Positions 6,917-13,064 of a stretch of 13,174 nt of DNA are shown here, one piece after another; within the stretch, counting starts at the first letter, position 1, and each line of letters starts with the position of its first letter. Source of the stretch: Gammaproteobacteria bacterium (GTDB taxonomy: Bacteria > Pseudomonadota > Gammaproteobacteria > HK1); assembly GCA_022822245.1 (NCBI GenBank), contig JAJECB010000119.1, positions 1 through 13,174 of the forward strand, given 5' to 3'. The translations under genes were made by a program, and so were the position numbers. Below the pieces are notes generated by a model. That model was not told the DNA's origin. It made no database searches and saw nothing but the letters and a program-made list of their open reading frames with translations.

Positions 6917-7711
6917 TCAGTCCATGAAGACGCCGCCGCCGATGTTGAGCGAGGCGCCGGTGATCTCGCGCGCTTCGTCGGAGGTGAGGAAGACGAAGCC
7001 GGCCGCGATGTCCTCGGCGGTCTGAAGGCGCTGCAAGGGGACGTGCTCGCGGGCGAAGGCATCGCCGAACGCCTCCATCGTCTCCGTCCCGGCCTTGCGC
7101 TGCTCGAACGTCCGCCACGCCATCCCGACGTCCCGGACGTGGCCCGGACAGATCGAGTTGACCCGGATCTCGGGGGCGAGCTCGACGGCCATCGCGCGGC
7201 TCAAGCCGACGACCGCCGCCTTCGATGCGCCGTAGACGGTGCTGTGGTCCCACCCGCGCCGGCCGGCCTGGGAGGAGGTCGAGGTGATGGAGCCGCCTCC
7301 GCTCTCGCGGATGAGAGGGACCGCGGCCTGGCTGCACAGGACCACCCCCTTGACGTTGACGTCGAGCATGAGGTCGATGTCCGCCTCGGAGTAGTCCACG
7401 AGGAGGTTGCGGACAATCGTTCCCGCGTTGTTGATGAGGGCGTTCAGGCCATCGAGGCGCGACGCGGCGTCGCGCATGAGCGCCCCCACCTCTCCGGGGG
7501 AGCGCACGTCGGCAGTGCCGCCCGCGACCTCGACCCCGCCCGCCTCCGCCTCGCGGGCGAGCGAGGCGACGGCCTCCTCCACGGGCCCCGGTTCGATGTC
7601 GGCAACGAAGACCGAACCGCCCTCGCGCAGGAACGCCCGCGCGGTCGCGAACCCGATTGCCCCCGCGCCGCCGGTGACCACCGCCTTCACTCCCTTCAGC
7701 CGTTCGCCCAT
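6917..7711 (-). CDS. Short-chain dehydrogenase/reductase, classical SDR
   Basis: This is a 264-residue classical SDR, an NAD(P)H-dependent alcohol/ketone oxidoreductase of the cytoplasm. It has the cofactor loop TGGAGAIG (13-20), an acidic D38 after the second strand (favours NAD), NNAG (94-97), catalytic N119, S147 and the Y160/K164 pair in YGASK, then CPGHV and a C-terminal GGGVFMD. The substrate cannot be told from sequence. The ATG at 7711-7709 was chosen because a strong AAGGAG (7726-7721) lies nine bases before it and the protein then has the family length. The open frame extends far upstream, but that part shows no SDR similarity. It is the first gene of the SDR-sucC-sucD(-qor) run. 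A dehydrogenase ahead of an acyl-CoA ligase suggests that it handles the same acid or an alcohol/ketone precursor (inference). Confidence 0.92.
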   Translation of the reverse strand: MGERLKGVKAVVTGGAGAIGFATARAFLREGGSVFVADIEPGPVEEAVASLAREAEAGGVEVAGGTADVRSPGEVGALMRDAASRLDGLNALINNAGTIVRNLLVDYSEADIDLMLDVNVKGVVLCSQAAVPLIRESGGGSITSTSSQAGRRGWDHSTVYGASKAAVVGLSRAMAVELAPEIRVNSICPGHVRDVGMAWRTFEQRKAGTETMEAFGDAFAREHVPLQRLQTAEDIAAGFVFLTSDEAREITGASLNIGGGVFMD

Positions 7712-7740
7712 GCCACGTTTCTCCTTGTCGAATCGGTCCG

Positions 7741-7780
7741 AACCGGTTGGCCACTCTACGACCCCGCGCCGATGTTGCAA
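7741..7780 (-). promoter_or_regulatory. Candidate promoter and operator for the SDR operon
   Basis: On the minus strand, TTGCAA (7780-7775) and TAGAGT (7758-7753) are spaced by 16 bases, four of six consensus matches each. The expected start point falls on the 8-base palindrome AACCGGTT (7741-7748), an operator-like core of the kind bound by LacI-family repressors, about 30 bases before the SDR start codon. No regulator gene is present in the window. Short boxes like these arise by chance, so this is tentative. Confidence 0.3.
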
Positions 7781-7838
7781 CCCTGCGCGCGGCAATTCGA
7801 GGGGCACCCGGCCGGATCGGCGACAATGGGTTACTTGG

Positions 7839-7848
7839 TTGTGCACAA
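7839..7848. promoter_or_regulatory. Palindromic operator-like site TTGTGCACAA
   Basis: This perfect 10-base palindrome lies in a locally AT-richer patch between the divergent SDR and aldo/keto reductase genes. The TTGT-N2-ACAA form resembles sites bound by FCD-type GntR regulators, which often control catabolic operons. It is short and single, so chance remains possible. Confidence 0.3.
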
Positions 7849-7897
7849 TCCTCGGACCGGACCTGTGGGCTTCGCGGGAGCGCGGACCCCTGGGGGC

Positions 7898-7978
7898 GCA
7901 GGCTTCCAGCCCGCGGACGCCCGGAGGCCCTCCGTGGCCCGCGCGGTCAAGATTCCCGCCGTCCCGGGAACACGGCGG
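7898..7978. repeat. Hairpin pair resembling a dispersed intergenic repeat
   Basis: Two adjacent hairpins are visible: GCAGGCT/AGCCCGC around a TCC loop (7898-7914; one mismatch, G-U on the minus strand) and CCGCCGT/ACGGCGG around a 9-base loop (7956-7962, 7972-7978). Translations of this stretch give strings such as AGFQPADAR and GWKPAPPG. I recognise these from spurious proteins predicted over dispersed palindromic repeats in many GC-rich genomes. It appears to be a degenerate copy; a genome-wide count would decide. Confidence 0.4.
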
Positions 7979-8135
7979 ATCGAACCTGAGCTTTGTATGC
8001 AATCAGGATGGGACATCACCGGATGACCGGCGGCACGCGCTCCGCGGGTGTGCCCCGGCTCCGGAAAGTGCGCGGACGGCAGCGCCGGCAACCGGGCGTC
8101 AGGCCGGAATCACGACGAAAACGGGAGTGCGGAAT

Positions 8136-9110
8136 ATGAAATATGGACCCCTCGGGCGGACCGGGGTGCAGGTCTCGGAGCTCTGCTTCGGCACGATGTC
8201 CTTCGGCGGCGACGCGGACGAGGCCACGTCGGCGGCGATGTACGCGGCGTGCCGCGACGCCGGCATCAACTTCTTCGACACCGCCGACACCTACAACGAC
8301 GGAGAGTCCGAGCGCATCCTCGGGCGCCTGATGAAGGGGCACCGCGACGATCTGGTGGTCGCGACCAAGTGCTACAACCCGCAAGGGGACGACATCAACG
8401 CCCGCGGCAGCTCCCGCCGCCACGTGACGAGGGCGGTCGAGGCGTGCCTGAAGCGGCTCGGCACCGACCGGGTCGACGTCCTCTTCCTGCACCAGTTCGA
8501 CGGGCGCACCCCCATCGACGAGCAGATGCGGGGGCTCGAGGACGTCGTCCGGGCCGGCAAGGTGCTCTACCCCGCAGCGAGCAACTACGCCGCCTGGCAG
8601 ACCCTCGCGGCCCTCGCGGTGCAGGAGCGCCACGGCTGGACGCGGCTCGAGGTCCTCGAGCCGATGTACAACCTCGTCAAGCGCCAGGCGGAGGTCGAGA
8701 TCCTGCCGATGGCCGAAGCCCACCGGATCGCGGTCATCCCGTACAGCCCGGCCGCGGGCGGCCTCCTCTCCGGCAAGTACGCGGGCGGGGGCGGGGGCGA
8801 CCGGAGCCGGCTCCACACCAACCAGATGTACCAGGTGCGCTACGGCGAAGAGTGGATGCACGACACCGCCCGGCGGTTCGCGGCGTTCTGCCGCGAGCGC
8901 GGACTCCACCCGATAGGCGCGGCGGTCGCCTGGGTGGGCGCGCATCCCGCGGTCACCGCCCCGATCATCGGCGCCCGGAACCTCGATCAGCTCCGCGCCT
9001 CGCTCGACTCGGTCGAGATCGACATGACGTCCTCCCTCCGAGCCGAGATCGCCGCCCTCTCCCGCACCCCGCCCCCCGCGACGGACCGCTCGGAGGAGGC
9101 GGCCGCCTAG
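8136..9110 (+). CDS. Aldo/keto reductase family oxidoreductase
   Basis: This is a 324-residue (beta/alpha)8-barrel aldo/keto reductase, an NADPH-dependent enzyme that reduces aldehydes or ketones to alcohols. It starts with the typical MKYGPLGRTGVQVSELCFGTMSFG. The catalytic tetrad is complete: D48, Y53 (FFDTADTY), K78 (VVATK) and H119 (LFLHQFD). The cofactor end shows IPYSPAAGGLLSGKY, then PIIGARNLDQL near the C-terminus, as in the YajO/Tas-like AKRs. The substrate is unknown. GGGAG at 8123-8127, eight bases before the ATG, sets the start. It is divergent from the SDR operon and may share control through the 424-base spacer. A glycine run (KYAGGGGG, about residue 214) is a likely flexible loop. 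A REP-like palindrome follows 65 bases after the stop. Confidence 0.93.
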   Translation: MKYGPLGRTGVQVSELCFGTMSFGGDADEATSAAMYAACRDAGINFFDTADTYNDGESERILGRLMKGHRDDLVVATKCYNPQGDDINARGSSRRHVTRAVEACLKRLGTDRVDVLFLHQFDGRTPIDEQMRGLEDVVRAGKVLYPAASNYAAWQTLAALAVQERHGWTRLEVLEPMYNLVKRQAEVEILPMAEAHRIAVIPYSPAAGGLLSGKYAGGGGGDRSRLHTNQMYQVRYGEEWMHDTARRFAAFCRERGLHPIGAAVAWVGAHPAVTAPIIGARNLDQLRASLDSVEIDMTSSLRAEIAALSRTPPPATDRSEEAAA

Positions 9111-9175
9111 GGTGGGTCCACACCATCAAGTCAGGAAACACACCAAGTTCGAGTAGAGAGCGGCGAAGTCGGTAG

Positions 9176-9201
9176 GTCGGATTACGCTTCGCTAATCCGA
9201 C
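9176..9201. repeat. REP-like palindrome, copy 2
   Basis: Perfect nine-base arms GTCGGATTA and TAATCCGAC surround CGCTTCGC, which can itself close as a two-pair inner stem. It differs from copy 1 (4811-4836) by one base in the left arm. It lies between the ends of the convergent aldo/keto reductase and flavoprotein genes, the usual place for REP elements. It could act as a two-way mRNA-end stem, but no T-run follows. The rest of 9111-9312 shows no gene. Confidence 0.8.
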
Positions 9202-9312
9202 ACTTGCGACTAATACGAACTACGGCTCTTCGCACTCATCGTCGATGCGGTGCGTTGGCGTGAACACTCCCTCGTTGGCGGGGGCGGGCCGGACGCACGG
9301 CCGGCCGGACCC

Positions 9313-10584
9313 TCACGCGACCTTGGCCGGGGCGCGCGCTCCGAGGTGGCCGGCGAGGTGGTCCACGAGGTCGCGGGCGTCGTCGTCCGACCCGTGGATG
9401 AAGCTCGACTTTCTCCGGCGGAGGAAGTTGAGGCCGATGCGATAGAGCCCGGGCGCGCCGCTCACCACCCCGCCGTCGTGGCGGAGCCGTCCCCGGTGGT
9501 CGAGCACCGGCACGTGAAGCCATGAGTGGTCGGGCTCGTATCCGGTCGCCCAGATGACGGTGGCGATTCCCTCGCGGGCAAGGTCGAGCACCAGCGGAGG
9601 CGATTCCTCCACGCGGGTCGGCGCGAACCGCTCGGGCGGCTCCACCTCCCCCTGCAGTCCGTGCTCGGCGATCCACTCGTCGATGGTGCCGAGCAACCGG
9701 CCGAGCTTCAGATCGGCGAGGTTGCACTTGTTGCGGAGCGAGCCGGAGAACTGCGCCTTCCCGTCCGCGACCCCGGCGAGGCGGCCCACGAGGCGAACGC
9801 CCGCGCCGGTGAGCGCATTGAGGTCGAGGGTGGCCCGCTCCGGGGTTCCCACAAGCTGGGGAGCCGGAACCCGGCGAGCCCGCACGATGTCGTCGATCTC
9901 GTCGTAGCGCTCGTCGTGGAGGCCGGTCCGGTCCATCCACCACAGGATGTCCTTCCCCCGATAGGTCCGCGGCATGCGGACGTGCTCCCCTACCGCAAGC
10001 GTCACCGGGCGGCCCGAGCGATGGACCTCGTCCGCGATCTGGACCCCTGTCGCCGAGGCCCCCACGACGAGGACGCCGCCATCCCGAAGGGCCGAGGGGC
10101 GGCGGTATTCCATCGGAGTCACGGACTCGACGAAGTCCGGGAGGCGGTCCGCGAACGGTGGAACCTTCGCGACGTTGAAGCCGCCGGATGCGAGCACCAC
10201 CGTCGCCGCGTGCCACGCGCCGCGGTCCGTCACCACCTCGTACCCGGCGCCCTTCTGCCGGACCGACTCGACGGTGGTGCGGGTCGCGAGGGGCGGGCCA
10301 ACGAGGCGGGCGTACCGCTCGAGGAAGGCCACCACCCCGGCCATGTCCATGAAGCCGTCCGGGTCGCCGCCGTCGTAGGCGAGGCCCGGAACCCGGGCCT
10401 GCCAGTTGGGGGTGAGGAGCCGGAGCGAGTCCCACCGCTCCGTTCGCCACGAATGCCCCACCGCCTCGCCGCGCTCGACGACCACGTGGTCGATCGAGCT
10501 CGCGGCGAGGTAGTGGCTGACGGCGAGGCCGGCATGGCCGGCCCCGACCACCAGGGCGGACGTGCGGGGCACGCCGGCGCTCAT
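9313..10584 (-). CDS. FMO/CzcO-like NAD(P)/FAD-dependent oxidoreductase
   Basis: This is a 423-residue flavoprotein with two dinucleotide-binding folds. The FAD-binding GAGHAG (14-19) sits at the N-terminus, with GHSWRTERWDSLRLLTPN after it. The NAD(P)-binding GASATG is at 175-180, and ATGY (346-349) is the usual second FAD contact. This layout is that of class B flavin monooxygenases and the CzcO/TrkA-like group, which oxygenate N, S or carbonyl substrates. The FMO/BVMO fingerprint, with a His before the second Rossmann fold, is not evident: that region reads FVESVTPMEYRRP. Oxygenase activity is therefore uncertain, and a plain oxidase or reductase is possible. The ATG overlaps the osmC-family TGA as ATGA, so the two proteins are translationally coupled and probably act together. 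The frame stays open further upstream inside the osmC gene, but the GAGHAG position and the overlap fix this start. Confidence 0.88.
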   Translation of the reverse strand: MSAGVPRTSALVVGAGHAGLAVSHYLAASSIDHVVVERGEAVGHSWRTERWDSLRLLTPNWQARVPGLAYDGGDPDGFMDMAGVVAFLERYARLVGPPLATRTTVESVRQKGAGYEVVTDRGAWHAATVVLASGGFNVAKVPPFADRLPDFVESVTPMEYRRPSALRDGGVLVVGASATGVQIADEVHRSGRPVTLAVGEHVRMPRTYRGKDILWWMDRTGLHDERYDEIDDIVRARRVPAPQLVGTPERATLDLNALTGAGVRLVGRLAGVADGKAQFSGSLRNKCNLADLKLGRLLGTIDEWIAEHGLQGEVEPPERFAPTRVEESPPLVLDLAREGIATVIWATGYEPDHSWLHVPVLDHRGRLRHDGGVVSGAPGLYRIGLNFLRRRKSSFIHGSDDDARDLVDHLAGHLGARAPAKVA

Positions 10585-11144
10585 CCGACCTCGACGGTGA
10601 CGTTCGTCGGGTTCGTCAGGATGTCGAACACCGCCGAGCGCTTCTGCGACTGGGCGACGAGGGCCTCGATGTCGTCCGCGTCCGCGTCGGCGTCGATGTC
10701 GTACTTGACCCGCACCCCGCTGAAGCCGTTCCGGACGTCGGGGTCGGCGCCGAGGATCCCCGCGATGTCCATGTCGGCCTCGACCGTCGCCTTGACCGAA
10801 CGGAGCTGGATATCCCGGTTCTGGGCGACCGCCGCGACCCCCGCGGTGAGGCAGCTCGCGAGCCCGACGAGGACGATCTCGACCGGAGTGGCCGCGTTGT
10901 CCTCGGCCGCGAACACGAGAGGGTGATCGGACTCGAAGGCGAAGGTCGACTTGTGGTCGTGTTCGCCGCCGAGGCCGAAGTAGCCCTCCACCGACGAACG
11001 GCTGTGGGTTCCGTGGAGCCACTCGTTGGTGGCCCGCCAGACGAACTTGCCCGCCTCGGGCGTCTCGCCCAGCGCCTCGCGGGCGCCGAGCAGGGCTTCT
11101 ACGTTGACGCCGTTCCGGGCGGGGTTTTCAGTGGTTGCGCTCAT
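10581..11144 (-). CDS. OsmC family protein
   Basis: This is a 187-residue OsmC/Ohr-superfamily protein; members reduce organic hydroperoxides through a reactive cysteine, or serve other thiol chemistry. The OsmC fold is seen from about residue 34. The peroxidatic Cys is C98 in PVEIVLVGLASCLTAGV. The second conserved Cys, normally in a motif like YCPV, is replaced by Ser (S170, KRSAVFDIL), so the usual Cys-Cys disulfide cannot form and C98 is the only cysteine. The C-terminus ends TNPTNVTVEVG. Start: ATG at 11144-11142, because AAGGAG (11156-11151) lies six bases before it; the in-frame extension to 11192 would run through that ribosome site. It is first in a two-gene operon with the flavoprotein (ATGA overlap), which might recycle or act on the same substrate (inference). 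Confidence 0.9.
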   Translation of the reverse strand: MSATTENPARNGVNVEALLGAREALGETPEAGKFVWRATNEWLHGTHSRSSVEGYFGLGGEHDHKSTFAFESDHPLVFAAEDNAATPVEIVLVGLASCLTAGVAAVAQNRDIQLRSVKATVEADMDIAGILGADPDVRNGFSGVRVKYDIDADADADDIEALVAQSQKRSAVFDILTNPTNVTVEVG

Positions 11145-11781
11145 GGGAGTCTCCTTCAGGGGGTCGGTTTCGTCGGCCGCGAAGCGGCACACCTGGACCG
11201 AGGTGGAACGAACGCGCGAAGGGCCGTCGGCCCTCCCCGTGCCAGTCAGGTACCGGAGTCGGCTACGAACCGCCCCCCGGGGAGGCCCAGTGGGAACTGA
11301 CGGCCATCCCGGGAACGCAGGCGGAGCGATGCCCCGAAGGGGGCGAAAGATGGGGCGCCAAGGACCAGCATGCGGCGGTCTCCTCTCTCACTTCCCACGC
11401 GCTCTTTCTTCGAGCGCCGAGTGCGGAGAACCGCCTTCGGCTGACTCATCGATCAGGCATTGGCACCGCACTTGGCGGTTGCCGCGGCTTCGAAGGGCCT
11501 GTCCCTCCACCGCTCTGGATGAGCGCGTCCTGACCCAATCAGTGAATCAAATCTCTCCGCCCGCGTCAACGGGTACGTGAGGAGCTTCACCCTGACCGGA
11601 ACGTTGCGGAGCTCGGCCCGCTCCGGAATCCACCGGTAGCCGCGACCCGATCCGCTTTGACGGACCCGCGGCCGGCTCGTACGATGCATCGAGGCGGATG
11701 CACCGCGGAAACGCCCCGCCGACCGGACCACCGCAGGTCCCGGCGGTCGGACCGCGCCGAGAACGGAGATTCGATCGACCG
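11145..11781. other. 637-base region without a recognised gene
   Basis: This lies between the divergent osmC-family and cupin genes. It holds the osmC ribosome-binding site, a hairpin AGGGCC/GGCCCT around 11220-11234, an AT-richer patch near 11538-11560, and a sigma70-like promoter at 11657-11685 facing the cupin. Open frames on both strands (for example 11246-11449 minus, 11135-11533 plus) overlap each other and show no domain, no good ribosome site and Arg/Pro-rich translations, so I do not call them genes. No promoter for osmC stood out. Confidence 0.55.
11657..11685 (+). promoter_or_regulatory. Sigma70-type promoter for the cupin gene
   Basis: TTGACG (11657-11662) and TACGAT (11680-11685) are separated by exactly 17 bases, five and four to five matches to the -35 and -10 consensus. 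A start near 11692 would give a leader of about 90 bases before the cupin ATG. This is the best promoter in the window. Confidence 0.6.
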
Positions 11782-12111
11782 ATGGCAGATCCCGACGCCC
11801 GACCGTACGTCATCGAAGGCCGCGAGGTGGTGGCCAGGACCGACTCGCTGCGCGTCAGCATCCTGACCCTCGCGGAAGGGCAGGAGGTGCCCTGGCATTA
11901 CCACAGCGAGGTCACCGACACGTTCTATTGCCTCGAAGGCGTCCTGTCGGTGGAAACCCGCGCTCCGGATGCACGCCACCGGCTGGAGGTCGGGGAGAGC
12001 TGCGCCGTGCCGCCGATGACCGCGCATCGAGTCACCGGACGCGATGGGGGCCGCGCCCGCTTCCTGATCGTGCAGGGGATCGGTACCTACGACTACTGCC
12101 CGGCCACCTGA
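11782..12111 (+). CDS. Small single-domain cupin protein
   Basis: This is a 109-residue single cupin. Cupin motif 1 is GQEVPWHYHSEVTDTFYCLEG (33-53), with likely metal ligands H39 and H41. Motif 2 is GESCAVPPMTAHRV (71-84), with H82 as a third ligand. The protein ends YDYCPAT. Small cupins like this bind Fe, Mn, Ni or Zn and act as dioxygenases, isomerases or ligand sensors; the specific job cannot be told. The ATG at 11782 is preferred. An in-frame ATG at 11698 would add 28 Arg/Pro-rich residues that look non-coding and would sit almost at the predicted transcript start. The Shine-Dalgarno is weak (GGAG 11765-11768, 13 bases away). It is a single-gene unit with its own promoter. Confidence 0.85.
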   Translation: MADPDARPYVIEGREVVARTDSLRVSILTLAEGQEVPWHYHSEVTDTFYCLEGVLSVETRAPDARHRLEVGESCAVPPMTAHRVTGRDGGRARFLIVQGIGTYDYCPAT

Positions 12112-12121
12112 CACCCGCGTC

Positions 12122-12137
12122 CGTCACGCCCGTGACG
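12122..12137 (+). terminator. Weak hairpin after the cupin gene
   Basis: Arms CGTCAC and GTGACG with a GCCC loop lie ten bases after the cupin stop. The place suits a terminator, but no T-run follows. The remaining 12138-12386 shows no gene or clear signal. Confidence 0.3.
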
Positions 12138-12386
12138 CGGCGCCGAATGCCCGGCCGCGAGCACGGGCCCGACCCATCGTCGTTCGAGCTCGGGGCGCAT
12201 GCGAAGTCGCCCCTCCAGCAAGCTCGGAGCCGCTTCGAACTCGCCCTGCCGGACCGCATTCGCCACCGGGCCGTGGCGAACGAGTCGCGAAGGTCGCTCT
12301 ACCCTCGGGAACCGCCCGCCGAAGGCTGGCCGGAAGACCGGCGCAGAACCGGCTTCGTTCGATCCGCCAATCCCGCGTTGCGAGCG

Positions 12387-12626
12387 TCATCCATGCGGAC
12401 CCGCCCATGGGTTGACGATCCTTGCTCCCGTGTTCCGGAAGTCCTTCTCGTTTCGGGTGATGATGGCGATGCCTCGATTGACGGCCGTGCCCGCGAGCAT
12501 GGCGTCCGGAAGATGGTCGTCGAGCGGCTCTCTGCGCCGACGCTTCTCTTCCATGATGCGGGCACAAGCTCGGGCATCGGTGTCAGTCCAATCCAGCACC
12601 CGCTCTTCGAAGAGGTCGTCCAGGAG
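12387..12626 (-). pseudogene. PIN-domain toxin (VapC/FitB type), C-terminal remnant
   Basis: The last 70-80 residues before the stop at 12387 match the C-terminal half of VapC/FitB PIN-domain ribonucleases: a RVLDWTDTDA strand-helix, then LPDAMLAGTAV with a catalytic Asp, IAIITRNEKDF, and the ending TGARIVNPW. The N-terminal half, with the first catalytic Asp (LDTN type) and the early acidic residues, is missing. Upstream on this strand the open frame runs on to 12980, but those 120 residues are the antisense of a recombinase gene and are not PIN-like. No antitoxin gene is found on either side. The toxin should be inactive. The cut falls between about 12605 and 12630, exactly where the recombinase similarity begins. 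Confidence 0.75.
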
Positions 12627-12629
12627 GAG

Positions 12630-13064
12630 GAGAAGGTCTTCGTCGTCCAGACCCGCGCGTTCGGCCGCTCGAAGCGCGTGACCCTCGGCGCGCATGGCGA
12701 CATCACCACCGAGATAGCCCGCAGGGATGCCAACGAAGTCATCGCCTGAATCAAGAAGGGGCAGCCCGCGGTTCGGGTGGAGCCTGAGCCGGCACCCGAC
12801 CCGACCGTCGCCGACCTCGCCGATCGCTACCAGCGCGAGTATGTCGAGATGCACTGCAAGCCTGCCACCATCTCGCACTATCGGCTCATGCTTCGCAAGC
12901 ACATCGTGCCCCCGCTCGGAGAACGTCTCGTCGCGGACGTCGAGCACAAGGACATCCTGGCCTTTCACAACAAGCTGCACCGCATGCCCACCGTCGCGAA
13001 CCGGGCGGCCGACATTCTGGTCAAGATGTTCAACTGGGCCTACCCCGATTCGATGGACGGTTGA
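12630..13064 (+). pseudogene. Tyrosine recombinase (phage/island integrase) remnant
   Basis: This is the central part of an integrase of the DUF4102/P4 type. The end of the arm-binding domain is seen as KVFVVQTRAFGRSKRVTLG and TTEIARRDANEVIA. A TGA (12747-12749) then interrupts the frame, most simply a changed Arg codon, before IKKGQPAVRVEPEP. The SAM-like core-binding domain follows: TVADLADRYQREYVEMHCKP, SHYRLMLRKHIVPPLGERLV and ANRAADILVKMFNWA. The frame ends at 13064, before any of the catalytic domain (no R..HxxR..Y). The N-terminus is also missing: similarity starts where the truncated PIN gene begins. It is therefore inactive, a relic of an integrated element. A short frame starting at GTG 12777 could still make the core-binding domain alone, but no ribosome site supports it. 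Confidence 0.8.

Larger units (their letters stand above)
7712..8135. other. Divergent 424-base intergenic region
   Basis: This region separates the SDR operon (-) from the aldo/keto reductase (+). The SDR-proximal part holds the candidate promoter, AACCGGTT and TTGTGCACAA. The middle (about 7890-7980) holds GC-rich hairpins resembling a dispersed intergenic repeat. The aldo/keto reductase-proximal 130 bases show no convincing promoter apart from its Shine-Dalgarno. Open frames across the region have repeat-like, low-information translations and look spurious. Confidence 0.6.

Noticed and set aside
4827..7826. 999-codon open frame on the minus strand through the SDR, sucC and sucD genes
   Set aside because: Only its last 302 codons are the real sucD-like gene. 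The rest is a Gly/Arg-rich out-of-frame reading of sucC and the SDR gene, kept open by high GC.
5876..8026. 716-codon plus-strand open frame opposite the sucC and SDR genes
   Set aside because: The Arg/His/Asp-rich translation has no domain and is antisense to two well-supported genes.
7831..8091. 86-residue minus-strand protein in the divergent spacer
   Set aside because: Its GWKPAPPG-type sequence is a translation of a dispersed palindromic repeat; it has no ribosome site or domain.
11145..11192. N-terminal extension of the OsmC-like protein to 11192
   Set aside because: The extension reads through a strong AAGGAG placed six bases before the internal ATG at 11144, and the extra residues are not family-like.
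11698..11781. Longer cupin start at ATG 11698
   Set aside because: It adds 28 Arg/Pro-rich residues without similarity and begins only a few bases after the predicted transcript start, with no ribosome site.
12387..12980. An intact 197-residue PIN toxin
   Set aside because: Only the last 70-80 residues are PIN-like. The N-terminal part is antisense to an integrase remnant, and the first catalytic Asp region is absent.
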